64,000 nt of DNA from Monarcha castaneiventris obscurior. Lineage: Eukaryota; Chordata; Aves; Passeriformes; Monarchidae. Under the pieces are notes generated by a model. The model worked only from the letters and a program-made list of their open reading frames with translations. It had not been told where the DNA came from and searched no databases. This document shows positions 13,114 through 27,816 of this stretch, piece after piece; the first letter of the stretch is position 1; each line of letters begins with the position of its first letter. The translations under genes and the position numbers were made by a program. The stretch lies in contig JAMPIT010000206.1 of assembly GCA_026261815.1 (NCBI GenBank), positions 496,001 to 560,000 of the forward strand. The letters are read 5' to 3'.

Positions 13114-15896
13114 CACCTCAAAACCTGGGAGAAGAAGAGTTCTTTATGGACCAGAGGAAAAGGAGCATTAGGATATGATATTCTAAATATCTAGATCTTG
13201 TTTCAAAATTTCTTGTCTTTCCATTCTAATGCCATCGAAGTAGGCGAGTTACATGAAAATCCAGCTGAAGTGCATGAGAGGGGTAGGACACTGCTGTCAG
13301 TGTTTTTTCACTGTGACAGGAACTATGCTATAGGAAATTTGAAAGAAACCCCTCAGACTGCTCTGAAGTGATCAACAGATATGGCTTAATTTTAGGTTCC
13401 CTGTATCCTCCTTCAGCTTGCAAAGAGCAGCATCACTCCTGTTTGCAGAAAAAAAACGCAGCAGATTTTTCCTTTCCCCAGACTAATCTGCTTTACCAAG
13501 TATGGTAGCAGTTCTTGAGAAAGACACCTTGGTGTCTTGCTAGTTTTACCAGGATAATCCACCTTGGAGTTCCTTCGTCTGTCTTAGTGAATTCTTCCCT
13601 TGCTGCCTCTGTTAGCTTTCTGGGGCAGAACCTGAACAACCAGGGCAGTCAGGAGTACATCCATATAAAAGTGCTCAAAGCTACAGTGAACCTGTGAGTT
13701 TTTTCTCACACATCAGTCCATGCCAAAAATAGGAAAAACTGAGGCAGAAATACTACGCTTGTTTTAAAGCACTTGTCAAATCTTTCTCCCACTGCACAAA
13801 GTGAGTGAGAGAGACTGAACAAAGTGCATTGGAAGAAATCACTGCAGAAAACCACCAAATTAAAAAAATAAAATAAAAATCAGAATATGAGAGGTGCAAT
13901 ATGAAAGGGACACACATTTTGTACAGTATCTTTTTTAGAGTATTTGCTCCTGCACCTCAAAACCATTCACCCAACATGGACGTTGGGTTTTAGCCCCAGA
14001 AGGATACTAGTGCTTTGGCCATTGCTGAGCAGCACATCACACAATGAACAAGGGTGCACATCTCCTGCTTCCTAAGCCTCCTTGCAGCCCTGCACAGCTA
14101 GCTATTTTTATGTCCAGGAGAGCGTGTGAGCTCAAAGCTTATTACCAAGGGTTTCCCCCTGCACACAGGAGTAATTGCAATTGCCATTTTTTTTAATTGT
14201 GGGAATGGGATCTGGATACTGTCCAACTTATAACACCTTATACTTTGTGAGAGATTTAAGTAACTGATATGCTTCCTCTAACTTGTATTTTAAGAATAGA
14301 CTTCATTCCAGCATTTATAATTGTTCTGCTTAATTCTTTAAAGTATCTAATGTACTTTCTCATATGTATGGATTAAACTAATAAGTGTTTTTAATATTAA
14401 ATATGGAAGAAATAATCTTTTGATGCTCTTGTTTATCCTCAAAAAAAAAAAAACCCCAAAACCCTGAAATCACACAAGGGAAGGGATCAACCTATAGCTC
14501 AGCACACGCTGATCAGGGACCAGGGGATTCTGCCGCTCCACAATACCTTTCTCTAGCTTGACCAGCAAATTGAGATGCTTGGATGGATCCAACAGGACAC
14601 CAGCAAACAAGTCAGCAGTACAGCCTTATTCCTTTTTACCTCGTGCTGCTGGTGGCATAAAGGGGCAGATTAATGCCCTTTTCCTAGTCTAATACAGACA
14701 GGTGTAACCACTCCAAAAATACAGAGCTAGCATCACCTTGAGAATAGGCACTGAAATGAAAATTAATTTTATTTTTGCCTATCAGGGTCTCCTGGTTGTG
14801 TGGAATTAGCCCTTCCAAGCCACTGGCTATTTGCTACTAAAACTCAAGATGCATTTATTTTTCTGGCTGGGCTGAGGAAAATCTGCAGCCTTTGTTACTA
14901 CATGGGTCAGAATATATTTCTCCTAACATCGCGCTAAATGAAAATAGTTTCACATACCACTGCTGGGAAAGATATTGCCACTTCTCCATTCCCACACATT
15001 CAGCTCAATGAGATGCCCAGATTACAATCCAGTTTTCTTAAAAGCCGTGGTCCACACCTGACAGAAGCGTCAGCCAGAAAGAATAAAGCCAACGCTAAAC
15101 AAATTTTAAATATGACCTGGTTCTGAAACTTCATCTCCTTTATGTGACTCAGCCATTATTGAGATAAATCTATATGCAGTAATAGGGGGTACTGAATTGA
15201 AGCAGCCAGTAAGACCCTATTGCAGAAACAGAGAGAGTTTTGTTGTGGGCTTTTACTGACACACACTTCCCTGGGAGGAATTAAACTAACTTAGCTGTGC
15301 CTTTGCAGAAAAATGATTTTGGAGGAAATTAAGCCTTTTTCCAATCACATAATTTTCTTGAAGTGTCAGAGCCCTCCAATTCTTCAAACTTCCACCTTAC
15401 GAACGGAAATTAAAAGTATGGTCCCAGTTGTCAAAACACACATTTATCATAAATAAATCCATTGCTCACTGCAAGGTTCTCTCTATATTAATAATATTGT
15501 CTGATGAGCAATTTCAGCATGAGGCCACTGAACTGCAAAGGCATAGTTGTGTGGCTCTGCCCCAACACTTATAAAACTAATGCAACATCCTCTGCTACAA
15601 AGACTGATAGAGTAACAGAACATATTTATTATTACACAGAACTTGTGAAAGTATGTTTTCTTAATAAAAACTGAACCATCAGTGGGCATCACCTATGATG
15701 AACAAAACCAATCATACAGTGACTTACACACACATATATGAAATGTAGAACAAGGTTACTGTGAGCAATTAGAAATAGAGTATTTATGTGCTTTTACATC
15801 AGTTATACCAAATAATAGTCATAAACACTAAAAATTCAGAAGATTTATGTCTCTTCCCCTTGAAGGACTGACAAAAGCCCTTACCACAGAAACAAA
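13114..15896. other. Gene-free intronic DNA
   Basis: AT-rich unique sequence with short A runs (for example near 13861 and 14440). I see no coding, RNA or mobile element signal. Confidence 0.5.
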
Positions 15897-16276
15897 ACAG
15901 AAAAGGTAAAAAAAGGGAAAGGTAAAAAGGGAAAGGAAGAAAGGGAGGAAAAAGGGGGTCGGAAGGGGGGAAAAGAGGAGGGAAAAGGGGGGGGAAGGGG
16001 GAAATTAATTTTAACTTTACTAATAAAACTCATAAATCTGAATTAAGAACTTGGTAAAATTCAGTGTTTCAGGTGGGGAGAGTGTGTGTTTGTGTGTGTG
16101 TGTGTATTAAAAAAAGAAAAAAAAAAATCAAATCACACTCCAAACAAGGGCCTGAAAAAAGGGGGAAAGGAGGGAAAAAAGGAAAAGAAACAGAAAAAAA
16201 AAAGGAGAAAAAAAGTGGAAAAAGGAAAAAAGCAAAAAACAAAAAAAAAGGAAAAAAATGGAAAAGAAAAAAAAAA
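15897..16276 (+). repeat. Purine-rich (A/G) low-complexity tract, interrupted
   Basis: Two blocks made almost entirely of A and G (about 15897-16001 and 16154-16276) with very few pyrimidines. They include G8 and A10 runs and flank copy 2 of the duplicated segment. Lysine-rich frames of 76 and 94 codons through it (16064-16294, 16086-16370) are products of the A-rich composition and not genes. Confidence 0.8.
16002..16155 (+). repeat. Dispersed duplicate segment, copy 2
   Basis: A near-identical copy of 12688-12829, 3.3 kb away in direct orientation. It is slightly longer because the GT and A runs are expanded. Its edges pass straight into purine-only sequence on both sides, so homology to copy 1 stops exactly where the low-complexity tract begins. 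Confidence 0.85.
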
Positions 16277-19200
16277 TCTGTTTCACACTCATAAACCCTT
16301 TATCTTCTTCCTTTCAGTCATGAGCCCAGTCAACACACCTCAACGATCATTTGAATCTAGTATCTCCTAAACTTGCAAAAATATCTTGCACTTGACACGT
16401 GGTTCTTAAGGTCTTTATTAGTTTTTAATAGCTTACAGTTTGTGGATCCTTAGCTTTCAGGGAGGGAGGGCTTTTTTCTGGCAGAGATGCAGAGGACTTC
16501 CAGAAACTTCCTATACACAAATTGTTTTCCTTAACTGTGAGAAATGATAGCTCTGGTTTTCTAAATTCTAGAGGTTTTGAAATAAAACATATATAGTGAT
16601 TATCGGAAAACAGGGCCAGGAAGTGCTGACATGTGACAGAAAAAAAATTATTAATAAAATCATCCATATAAATGTCTCAAATGTAAGCAATGATTCGGGG
16701 ATTTCTGGAATATCTTCTTTTCCGCACAGTTTGCCAAAACTCAGTTTCTTACAGGAATTAGGACAGTTCTTTAGCAAGTATTGGGTTCTGCCTGTCAGCA
16801 GTAACTTTCTAAGATATACCCTCAGATTTGTTCTAAATATTACCAGTAAGATTTCACTTCTGTCACCACGGACATATTTCACTTTGTCTCTTTTCTTACA
16901 TATTCTGTGTCTCAAAGATGACTAAATTGAAGTTACAGAACACTTTTAATATCTCATTATAAAAACAATCTCTTCACAAGAATAAGAGGTTGGCTCATAT
17001 TGATATTTACAGAACAACAAAAGTAACAGAAGCACCACAAAAACATGACTGTCAATAATGAGAGAGGAAAATACGCACACTATTACTTAATATTACCAAA
17101 ATACATGAGACCTTCCATCCAGTTCTACAGTCGCAGGGGAAAGGAAAGGGTCTCTCTCACAGCACAGCCTACATACTAGGTGTGAAACTGGTTGGATTTT
17201 CCCATGCTCTCCCAACAGTAATTGTCCTTATCAGTCTTTGTCTTTACCTCAAGGCCAAAGTCAAATTATCCAAATTGAGCTCAGATACTTCCTGGACAGA
17301 TAAAACATAGTGCTGAAAATACATAGTCAGCTACATTTGTCCTTCTGCCCCTCTCCAGACCAAAGAAGACAACTCTGACTCAAAGACACTTACTGAAATG
17401 TCAGTATTATAAATGATTACTAATTGAGGAATGCTGACATCTCAGTATTATGACTGAAACATGAAATACGTCATATAAAACTTAGTTCTGTCAAATCCCC
17501 AAACAATCTAAGTCTGCAAAAGGCAGACTTTTTGATTATACAAATCCTATTACAAAACACTGTGAAGAGTTCTTAAGACATTCTAGTGGGAAAACTCAAC
17601 TGCTTTGCCTGAGACAATAATGGCCCATAAAGGTCTGATGAAAAACAGCACTAATTTTCAAGCTTACCTGTTTAAGGATATGCAAATCACCCCCAATATC
17701 TGAAGCACCAACTTCTCACTCTAAGGTGTGGATAGGATTGCTTGGCCAACAAGAGGAGATGACTGTAACTGTGGCTTATTGAACTGTAAATCTTCCAAAA
17801 ATCCTGGCTGTTTGGTGTTGCATTTTGACCTCAGGGACAGAAGCTTATTCCTTCCCTTCCCAAAATATGAGACAGTACCACCCAAGGGAAAGGAAAACTC
17901 TCATCTCTCATAGCTGTTGAGTGTGCCTGCAGTACACTGCTCAGCATTTCTCCCTGTATCCATCAGAAAACAGGATCACAGCCAGCCACCAAAACACTGT
18001 GCCTAAACCACCTAAAATACTTTCCACTTGTTCCACTGGTTTGAGAAATACACATTGCCTTCTACCTGCCATACCAATCACTTTTTTAAACTGATTTATA
18101 TTAGCAGTGGACATATGCAGAGGGGAGGAGGGGCGAAGCATTGAAATGCAGCTTGTTTTAGCAAAACAAAGCTAATCCATCAGGAGGAAAAACCCCACAC
18201 CACTTACTTGACCAGCTTTAGAAATGTGTAAATAGGATTTGGACATAAAGGATTTAAAATACACATTAGTAATGGACACGTGTGTAACAAATTACCTAGG
18301 CAATGGTTTTCACATGAACCACTGGTGACTTCCAAGGAATATGCAACAGGTAACTAAGAAAAGCAAGTCTCCTGTCCAGAGGCTTACATTTGCTGAATGA
18401 TTCCCATACATATTCATTAGCTGTGTCACTGGAAAGTGTTCAGCATTCCTGAAATCTGAACAAAACAAAGGTCACCACTCAGTTAACAGCAGTGCAGAAA
18501 ATCAGCTAGCATAACACACTGTAATGCTCTGATGGATGTAAGACCTGGAAAAGCAAGAAAACCAAAGCAACTCATTTACCTGGTATTTGCAGCTAACCAT
18601 GTGTATGTCCCTGTTAAGTGCCCCAACACCAAACTCTGGCTACTCGACGTGGCAAAAGCTGAGTTCGTTACAATTACCTTGTGCTCTCACTGACTTTGTG
18701 AAGCCCAAGTACATGGGCAGTGGAAAAGTTCTGCTCTTCAGCCTGGTTCCACAAGTCCAATATCCTCCTATATATTTCTATCCTTTCATTACAGCTGATT
18801 TCTGCTTAGCTCCACTCTGTCTACCCCAGTGTGGGTTCCATTCACCTTCTGTCCCACACTCTCTTCCTGTCCTACCATTTGCTTCCTTAGGTCTCTGTGT
18901 TTCTGATGCACCACCTTGTTTCTCCTTCCAAACCACAAAACCAGCCAACCAAAAACCATCCAAGAATAGAAAAAAAACCCGCCACCTCAAAAAACCCCCA
19001 ACCAATCAAACCAAGGGCAAAAGGCAACAAAAATATCCTATAAAATGAATTATTGTAAAAAATGTGTATTATAAAATTTAAAAATACGGATCTTGTCTAA
19101 TTTTAAAAAATATGCCTGATATCACATTAATAGAAGTTTTATACAACTGTAGGCATTTAGTTTCTTCCCTTTACAATAGGAAGGACATTTCAGCTTAAAT

Positions 19201-20589
19201 ACTGAATCTTGAAACACGTAAGAACTGTGTATTTATAAATAAAAAGCATCTCTGAATATTATGAAATATTTTGTGAGTCTGTTTGTGTTACATTCCTTAC
19301 AGAGCCCTATGTATATGACTCATTGTTTTTCACTTACTGGACTCAGTTATCTTTCTACATTTACAAATGTCTAAGTTTATAGATGAAGAGCTTAGAAAAC
19401 CTTATCTTAAAAAAATAGTCGTATTGTAAAAGTAGAGAAAAAAAATGAGGTGAAGTACCTTGGTCAAAATTTGTTAAATTCTACTGTTGTTTGAGACAAG
19501 CAGTACAATTTACTCCTGCCATCAAATTTAGGGACAAGCTAGCCAGTCCAAACCTGCTCCCATAAACCCTTTATTTGACTTTATGACATGTTTTCACCAT
19601 GTGTCCACTACCCACAAGAGATAAGTCACAGATTTGGGAAGTAAATACTTTTCAAACCAGAAACAGTATCTTCTCCACTAGTAACCACTAGTGAAACTTA
19701 ACATATGGAACCCACTGCACTAAAAATACCAATATTGCTAATACTCTTATCTACCTGTTGTGCTAACAGGTTGGATTCTAGCAAGAGAGCTAATTCTGAA
19801 ATAAAATATCTGAGAAAGAAGGAAAAACAAATAACCAAAAAATCCCAAACAAAAAACCCTACTGAACTTTTTCATCACTAAGTTATACAATTATTATCAC
19901 ATTGCCCAGACTTGGATTCAGATAGAAAGAAAATAAAAGTACATGTGAGTGTCTGTCTTGGACACAGCCCCTTGCTTCAATGTTACCTCAAGTCCCATAT
20001 GCAAGTCAAGACATCACAATGGTGATAACTTTTTATGTGGGTCTTTCATAATTATTCAACCTAGTTATTGTTCTACATGGAATTAAAATTAGCATAACAC
20101 ACTGAGCAGCCAAAAAAAATGCAACCATCGTACTGTAAAGATCAAGCAAAACAATGTTTTTCCTTCTTTATCAAGAGACCAAGTTTATCAATTTTCAGAA
20201 GGAAATTAGCAAACAAAGAAAAAATTAACACAAGCCACCCCCCCCCCTTTTTTTTCCTCACAGGAAGGACAGTTATCACCTACCTGATACAAGTCCAGGC
20301 CAGCTGATGTCTTCTTCGGACTAGATTGGATTGGAAAGATATTCTCCTCATCATCCTTTACACTTTGGATCATCACCTTGCCCTTAAGAGTACCTGTAGA
20401 GTACCTTAAGAGTACTTTAAGAGTATATATACTATGTAGCACTAGTATATATAATAGTATATATATACATATATATAGCACTAGAAGACACTTCCAATAA
20501 TGTTCTACCTCGTGGTCCATAAACTGTGTAAGTATTTCACTCCCAAATTAACTCCAGCAATGCACCACAACTACCAGGCTTTCAACGGG
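16277..20589. other. Gene-free intronic DNA
   Basis: AT-rich unique sequence. A mixed C10/T8 run lies near 20237-20256, and an AT-rich patch of near-palindromic TATATA words lies near 20425-20478. The 153-codon frame at 18587-19048 turns into a lysine/proline-rich A-tract translation and has no recognisable domain. Confidence 0.5.
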
Positions 20590-20790
20590 TAGGCTGGAAA
20601 AAGCCTTAAGGTCATCGAGTCCCACCATTAACCCAGCGTGGACCAAGCCCATCACTAAACCATGTCCTTAAGTGCCACCTCTACATTTCTTAAGTATCTC
20701 AAGGGGTGTCAACTCCACCACTTCCCTGGGCACCGTGATCCAATGTCTGACCACCCTTTCAGCAAAGAAGCTTTTCCTAATATCTAAGAA
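20590..20790 (-). mobile_element. CR1 LINE 3' region fragment
   Basis: Matches the avian CR1 3' region in reverse orientation: CATCGAGTCCCACCATTAAC, CACTAAACCATGTCCTTAAG, CAACTCCACCACTTCCCTGG and TTTCAGCAAAGAAGCTTTTC. Its 3' end lies to the left and has lost the terminal octamers. Confidence 0.85.
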
Positions 20791-23700
20791 CTGGTTTGTC
20801 CATGGAAATGCATAGCTGTATCTCTATGCATGAAGCCTGGGAGTAAAACTGCTGTCTTTGCAGAGCTGTAAAGGACAGCAGATGCAAAATTACAGGAGAT
20901 ACTTTGAATTGTTGATCAACTTGATTACAAGAGCTACTGAAGTTTAAAGCAAACTACATGGGTCCTTCTGCCTCCCCTTTCCTCTAGTCCCTCCTCTCCA
21001 GTACAGCACTGTGTACCTTCACCTCACACCTAAAAAATCCCAGTTTTCCTCCCAGACAGCTAATTTTCCTCCCACATTAATACCACAGGCAGACTGTAGG
21101 TGTAGGACTATAGCCCTGAGACCACCCTGTTTCATGGCAGCAAATTAATTTTTTTCAGCTGCTTCATCTAATTAACCCCAAGGCAGTACCATGTGAAGAC
21201 ACCATTAAGTGGAAAAGAATATAGTCCATGCCCAACTTCCCAGAACCCCCGTGTGGATGTAAGTAAATGGACACTTTATCACAGTGATAGGTGAAATTTT
21301 CAATGCTACTAGTCAAAACTAATTTTGTTTTTTCTATTCTACATTCACAATTCTCCATCTCTCCTATCCACTGCAGAAATTTTCCACAGCAAAAGTGTTA
21401 CTGAGATGGGCAGTAAACCTTACCATGACCATAAAGTGGTTTTGTTTTGTTGTAAATGAAATGGAGGAGAAAAAAAAAAATGGGGTTTTTTGTTGTTGTT
21501 TTACATGATGTAGAATACATATTGAAATGAGTTAAAAAAAAATAAGCCCAGCAAAATCCTATGGGATGAAAAGAATGTAAAGCCAAATTCTCCAAGGTGA
21601 ATTTTCAAAACTGCAGCAGTCCAGCCTTTAAAGCTTTCAGTGTACAAAATACTTGACACAAATCAGGTAAAAAAAAAAAAAAAAGAGATACAGCACTACA
21701 ACCTCAGCATGGTATCTCCACTTTCACTGGAAGGCAAAGACTGCAAGCTCAGTCCAGAAGAATGTAGTAATAGAAGGACCTACTGATTATTTTGAACCAC
21801 TGCTTCATATCCAGCCATGGATTACATGCCAGAACACTTAAGCCAATTTGGAGCTCAAACAATGTGACCCCCGTTCCGTTACAGAAATCTACAGTCTTCT
21901 GCACAAGTCATCTAAAGCCTTCAAAGCTACATTACCTGCTTTGATGACAACTGAAAAGATGTATAATGAATAGCAACACTGCTTACCAAAAACATCATTA
22001 AAAATAGTTTATTTAATGTCAATAGCAGTTTTCCTTCTGCTGCCTCAGTTATGCACTGGAATGCAATCCAGAGAAATCAGAACAACAGCCACCAGCTCTG
22101 AAGACAAAAAGAAACAGCAGCACAGTTCGCAGCTGAAATGGAATAATCCCTTTAGCAGTCCAAAGGCAACTAGTGCCAGCTAAGGCAGTCAGATTTAAAG
22201 TCACTTTGCAGATACTAGAGAGTCTGAAATGCGATATTCTGCATAAACAGAAGGGGTAGGAAGTGCAACAGTTTCTCTTTTGGCAAAGTGCTAGTCTATC
22301 CTCCTTAATGCAAGGAATTAAATGATTAAAAAACTCCCATAGTTTCCAGAACTCTTCTACAATCTCATTTGCCATAGCCACCTCCCTTCCTCCTTTAGAT
22401 GAAACACAATGCAGAAGTGCCAAAACATCCAAGAGACTAGATATGAGCTAAAGGAAAGAGAAAGAGAATGAACATGTAGAAAATAGGTAGATATCAATGA
22501 TTCTTAAACTTGTTGGACTATTACATCCCCTTTCACCATCAAAACTGATCATAAATCTTTTCACTTTGCCTTGGAACACAGTTTAAAAACCAGCGTGTAA
22601 GTACAGGTACTGCTTTATATAAACACACATACATAGGCATATTGGCTTCTTGTAGTGATGCTGACCGGGGTCTGAGTAAGGTTAAAAACCAATTCTCTGC
22701 TCTTTTCCAATGTATACAATATCCAAGGACTTTCTGAACTGGCCCAAGATTTTCACAAGCATCATAAAGATGGTGCAGAAAAGCTACACCTTCACTGCAG
22801 CACTGAATATTACTCCTCTGCATCTGAAGAGCAGAGGAAATGAAGTTGAATTGTTCTATTAAACCTGAACTGCTCCTGTATGGCACATAGTGAAAGTAAT
22901 GTAGGGAGGAGACAGAAAAGGGAAGAAGGGAGGAGGGGAAAAGGCACAGCCCCACCTTCCATCAGTGAAAGCACAACTCCACCAAGCTTCAGCTGATGAG
23001 AGCTGAGAACTTATAGGACACTACAGACCCCTATATGAAAACCCTACAGAAAGTGATTAAAAAAAAATTTAAAAATTCTTGACCTGTTGATCTTTCTATT
23101 TATTCCCTTAGTTGTTCTGGAAGTCATAAATTCAAACCTCTTTCCTACTTTGTGTGTGTTGTGGTTGTGAAGAACTGACAGCAAGCAAACAATAGGCCAT
23201 CTGTGCTACCAACAGCACTGCAGCATTAGCTTTAGCACTTTCACAAACTTCTAGAAAATGCAAAGTTCCTATGGGTGGACACACTTCTCTCAGATCAACT
23301 GAAGATTGAAGTATTCTTATCTCCTCACCAATTTTAATGGTGTGTGGTGCCGAACAAAATCAATCTGAAAGAGGGAAGTCTTGAAAGAAGGCAGCTCAAC
23401 CCCCTCTTCCTGTAAGCACAGAATTTCAGCAGCTGCCGTCTTATTAACTACTGCAAGTTTAAAAAGACATTTTCTCTTAAGCCCTATGAAACTGAGTTTC
23501 AAGCATTCAGAAAACAGACAGTAGCAGTTTGTAGTGCCTTTTGAGCTACAAACATCCGGAAACTAAAATAGGTAAGAGGGAAGCAGAAGAGCAAAGTTAC
23601 ATGATTTTGTGATTCACCAGCTTAGACAAACAAAGAAAATGTGTAATTCAAATTGTTAAGGCTCCCAAATTCCCTCTGAATGTACAAGCATGCTGCTTAT

Positions 23701-26700
23701 CTGAACAGCCTGTGAGATCCCAGACTGAAAACTGATTACAGGTTCGTAACTTCAGTCAGACACTGTACCTCACATTTCAATCCAAAAAACAACACACTTG
23801 AAGGATTCCAGTCTGCAGTTACTGTCTGTCAGGCCTGTTCTTAAACCTCTGCCAATCCCAGCACATCTCACATGAATTACACATATTGTAGTAATATGCA
23901 ACCGAATGTCATATACATGCAGGTGTTTAAATAAAAACGAACCCTGACTCCTTTGCTACAGCCTCCCCTGTTTCAGTGTCTGTGCTCAGGAACAGCATTG
24001 TGCACTGACACCAGGTGTAACTCAACTGAGGTTCAATGTATGCTACCAGGTGAGCATGTTTGAACTAAGAAGTCCCAGATGTTTATCCTGGGATAAGGGT
24101 GAAGTTTCACAAGAGGATTAAGGTGTTGTAAGGCTGTGCTACCCATGGGAGGGAGAGTCAAACAAATGATGGGTCTGATCCAGCTAAAAACTAATCCAGA
24201 AGAAAGGGAAGTGTGTCTGCCCTCCCTACCTGCTCAGTGTGGTCGTGGGGCACAAGCAAGAGCTGCCCTTAGCAAAGGCAGCAAACACAGTCCCTGAGAA
24301 GAGCAGGAAAGAGGAGACTTACTCAGTGGTGGCAGCTCAGGTTACACCAGCTGAAGCCATTTGTGAAGCCTTAAGCTTTAGGTCAAGTTACTGTAAATTG
24401 ACGTTAATTTAAATGCAACCAATTGTCCTAACACAATCATATGTTAATATTGTTGACTCTGCATTAGCAGAAGGAGTTTTTGATGTGTTCTAGACAAAGC
24501 TGTTCTTCCCGAACTTAACAATGCCTAGAACTTCACTGCAGGACTTTCAACACATTCTGTTTGGTCAGTCTGAAGCTGAGATTTCACTACGACTGGATAT
24601 CCTATTTCAAAATACAACTTGCCCTGCTCCAGCTACGGCTTCTAATAACCCAACTCAGTATCTTTGAAAGGGACACACTTTCCATCAGAGCATTAAAGAT
24701 CATCAGAGGCTAGCAGTGCTTGAAGTGAAGAGTCTCTTCATTCCTTTCAGTATGCTAAACTGAAACCTATTGTGCTGACTAGCTGCAAAAGGAGGTCAGT
24801 ACAAAAACTCCTTGTCCTAAAGGACAGTAATCACACAGAAGCATCAAGCGCGAGTTGGTATGAAAAAGAGAAAACAAATGGGAGAGGCCTGTGGAGTAAG
24901 AAAGACACAGAGATCCACCCTCATAGGAAAAGGAAAATAAAAAGGGTTACACAATGACTCCTTCTATGATGATTACAAAAGAGAAGGAGCATTGCTCGCC
25001 TGGGATTTAATTCTGGTATCATCCCTGTTGTGTATTTACCACTGACTTTACCCCTGTGTGAACAAGATCAGACATAGCTTATTAACTGAAGAGATGTTTA
25101 ATCCTACTTAGTCATCAGGCATGAGTAAGGGCTACAAGTATTTGACCTCTTGTGGAAAATAAAACATCTAAAAATTTATCTTCTTTTTTCATCTTTGCAA
25201 TGCCAGAGAAATAGACTTTTCCTATAGTGTAAGTGATGAACTCATAAGCACCTGTAAAGTAAGCTGAATAGCAATATTACACAAGAAAGAACACAAGAAA
25301 CGTGCTCAGGTTTATGAACATACACACAAGTACATATTAAATACAGCAGGTGTAAGCTTTAACAAACTCCTCACAAGCCTTACAATGTTCTTCGGCACTC
25401 AATTTCATTACTGGCATTATCCATGGATCACTAAGACAAATGAAGATGTTCCACTTTTCACTCTAGATACCTTTTCCAACAGAAGAGACTGAGGTAGAGG
25501 GAAGAACTACTTTTCTGTGGTGGAATATCTATCAATAAGGAAGACATATAACCAGATTTCTATAATTCTGGACATGTCATTTCTGTCCCTACACAGAGAA
25601 AGCTGAAAGGAGTGGCCTACCCATCTTCCTTCCCTCAGGTAGAAGTGCAGTGTGATCACTAACTGCTGGAAGGCAGTGCGTTAGCCCAGAATGGGTGAAG
25701 AGCAGGACTGGAAAATACCGTATATTTCCAGCCATGTTTTCTCTGTCTTTAAACTAATTCTGAATTGGCATAGTATGCTCTGTCAGGGGAACAGAAAAGA
25801 TGATCTAACAGGTCATTTGACTTCAGTCCCTAATTTTTCTGATCTAAATAACATTTTAGGTTTATGGTGTTTAAAACACAATTTCCTAAGAACTGGGTTT
25901 AGGGTTAAAAACGGTCAGTAAGACAGTGGCTATCAAACCCACAATAATGCCAAATTTAAAAAAAAAAGTCTTGAAGAGCCTTAAAATAGGAAAAAGTAGC
26001 TCCAGCCTCTTTATACTTCACAAGAGAGCTCTGATGCAAATAAATATGCACTAGAAGGCCAATGTCATAATTACACGTCACTGGACAAAAAATGCTCAGG
26101 AAGAACAACAGTCACAGGATAAGAAACAGAGGTGGTATAATTTGCAGTATTTATTATGTATTTGGCTATTATATACTAAACATACATTATTTATTATTTA
26201 TTCTATATATAATGTATGTGTATACACACACGTACAACCTCTGAACCCCACACAATAACATGGATGCAGAGCCAAGAAGACTCTTGCACTGAAAGAAGGA
26301 AACAAGAAAGCAGATTAGCTCACAAAGTACCAAAGAACTGATATAATGTGTTGATATTTCCTGGAACCAACCCAAAGATGAATAGCAGAGTTTTGGATGA
26401 ATTGCAAATTTTCCCAATACTTCCTCTGAAAACCAGGCTGGTACAGCATTTTTATAATCCAACTCAAAACCACAGAAAACAACTTTGGTTTTTGCCAGGT
26501 TGTACTGGGTGAGGGGGAGAGGTCCTCACAGACATTTATAAACTATTTTAATTCCTGTGCACACCCCAATCTATGCCTGTGTAGGAGCAAACTAGTTCTG
26601 TAACCCACTGCTCTCCTAAATAGAAGAAGCTGAATTAGTTATAAATCCAGGTATTTCAAAATTCAGCAAGTGAAAACTTTCTCTGTAACACGACAAATTC

Positions 26701-26891
26701 AGCGCAGATCAGCAACTCATGAAATACAGCCAAGCCTATGCTCCTACACCCCACTTTGACAAAAGGCTTCCATTGATAACTTCTTGTCAGTTGACATAGA
26801 GTCCTAAACAGAGGAAACTGCACAGTGTCTTCCATGAACTCTGGGAGGGTGCAAATTGTGGGGGTGGCAACAAGAAATCACTGTACAAACT
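20791..26891. other. Gene-free intronic DNA
   Basis: AT-rich unique sequence with A runs (for example 21669-21684) and an inverted repeat ACATACATTA/TAATGTATGT around 26180-26220. Open frames of up to 138 codons (22539-22955 minus) carry no recognisable motif. Confidence 0.5.
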
Positions 26892-27816
26892 TGTTGGGGT
26901 TTAGGATGTTTTTCTCTTAAAGAATTTTCCCCATACTAGTTGCCAGAGGACAAACTACTGGGTGCTTAAAAGAAACAAAAAGACCTGGCCACAGGGGCGG
27001 GGTCCAACTGGCCATCCTTTTGTCACCTGGGAGGTTGGGTACAGCCGGAGGGCTGCCTGGTGCTCTCAGCGTTCAGTCTGGTAGCTGCCTGCCATCAGTC
27101 AGCACTGCAAGTTTCTGCTTTGGGGCTGCTTGTTTTCTACCGGAGAACCCCGGGAGTTCCAAGCCTGCTTTTTCCCTGCCCCGCTGGGAGCTGGGCTGCT
27201 GCCGCTCTGCCCCTGCCACTGCTCGGAGCTGTCGCTACTCTGTAGCTCCTACGCTGTGACCTGCCGGGCTTCCCACTGCAGAGCTGGAGTTTGATACACC
27301 TCGCCTGCCACCCGGGATCTGTGCTCGCCCCTGCCGTTCCAGCCTGCCGTTCCTGAGGATCCGGCCGGACGCCGGGATCAGCTGCCCAGGGGTTTGTGAA
27401 GCTTTTCGTCCATCCTTCCCGAGACCCCGAGTCGCCATTGCCGGTGCTCCCCGAGCTCGCTCCGGAGCGCCCCCTGCAGCCGCAGGGGAACCATCGCACC
27501 CGCCCTGCTCACCGGGAGCCCCAGCGCCCCTGCCGGCTGTGAGCGGAACTGCACCCACGGGAAAGGGCCTGAGGCCCAGAGAGGCCGCACTGGGTTTGTG
27601 CCTGTTTGCTGTGACCGCCACAGTTACTGTTGTTTGTTTGTGCTGGTATACACACATATATATTAGTAAAAAACTGTTATACCTATCCCTCATATCTTTG
27701 CCTGAAAGCCCCTTATTTTCAAATTTATAATAATCCGGAGGGAAGGGGGTTGCATTTTCCATGTCAGGGGAGGCTCCTGCCTTTCTTGTCTGACACCTGT
27801 CTTTCAAAGCAAGACA
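26892..27816 (+). mobile_element. Solo LTR of an endogenous retrovirus, family A, copy 1
   Basis: A 925-bp element bounded by TGTTGG and AAGACA, flanked on both sides by the perfect 5-bp target duplication AAACT (26887-26891 and 27817-27821). No primer-binding site, gag or pol follows, so it is a solo LTR left by recombination. It is homologous along its whole length to 38298-39163. The middle is GC-rich. The open frames inside (for example 27235-27846 minus) are not supported as genes. It is oriented antisense to MAML3 in intron 1, about 3.2 kb from exon 1. Confidence 0.93.

Noticed and set aside
16064..16370. Lysine-rich frames
   Set aside because: They are translations of the A/G low-complexity tract and its duplicated insert.
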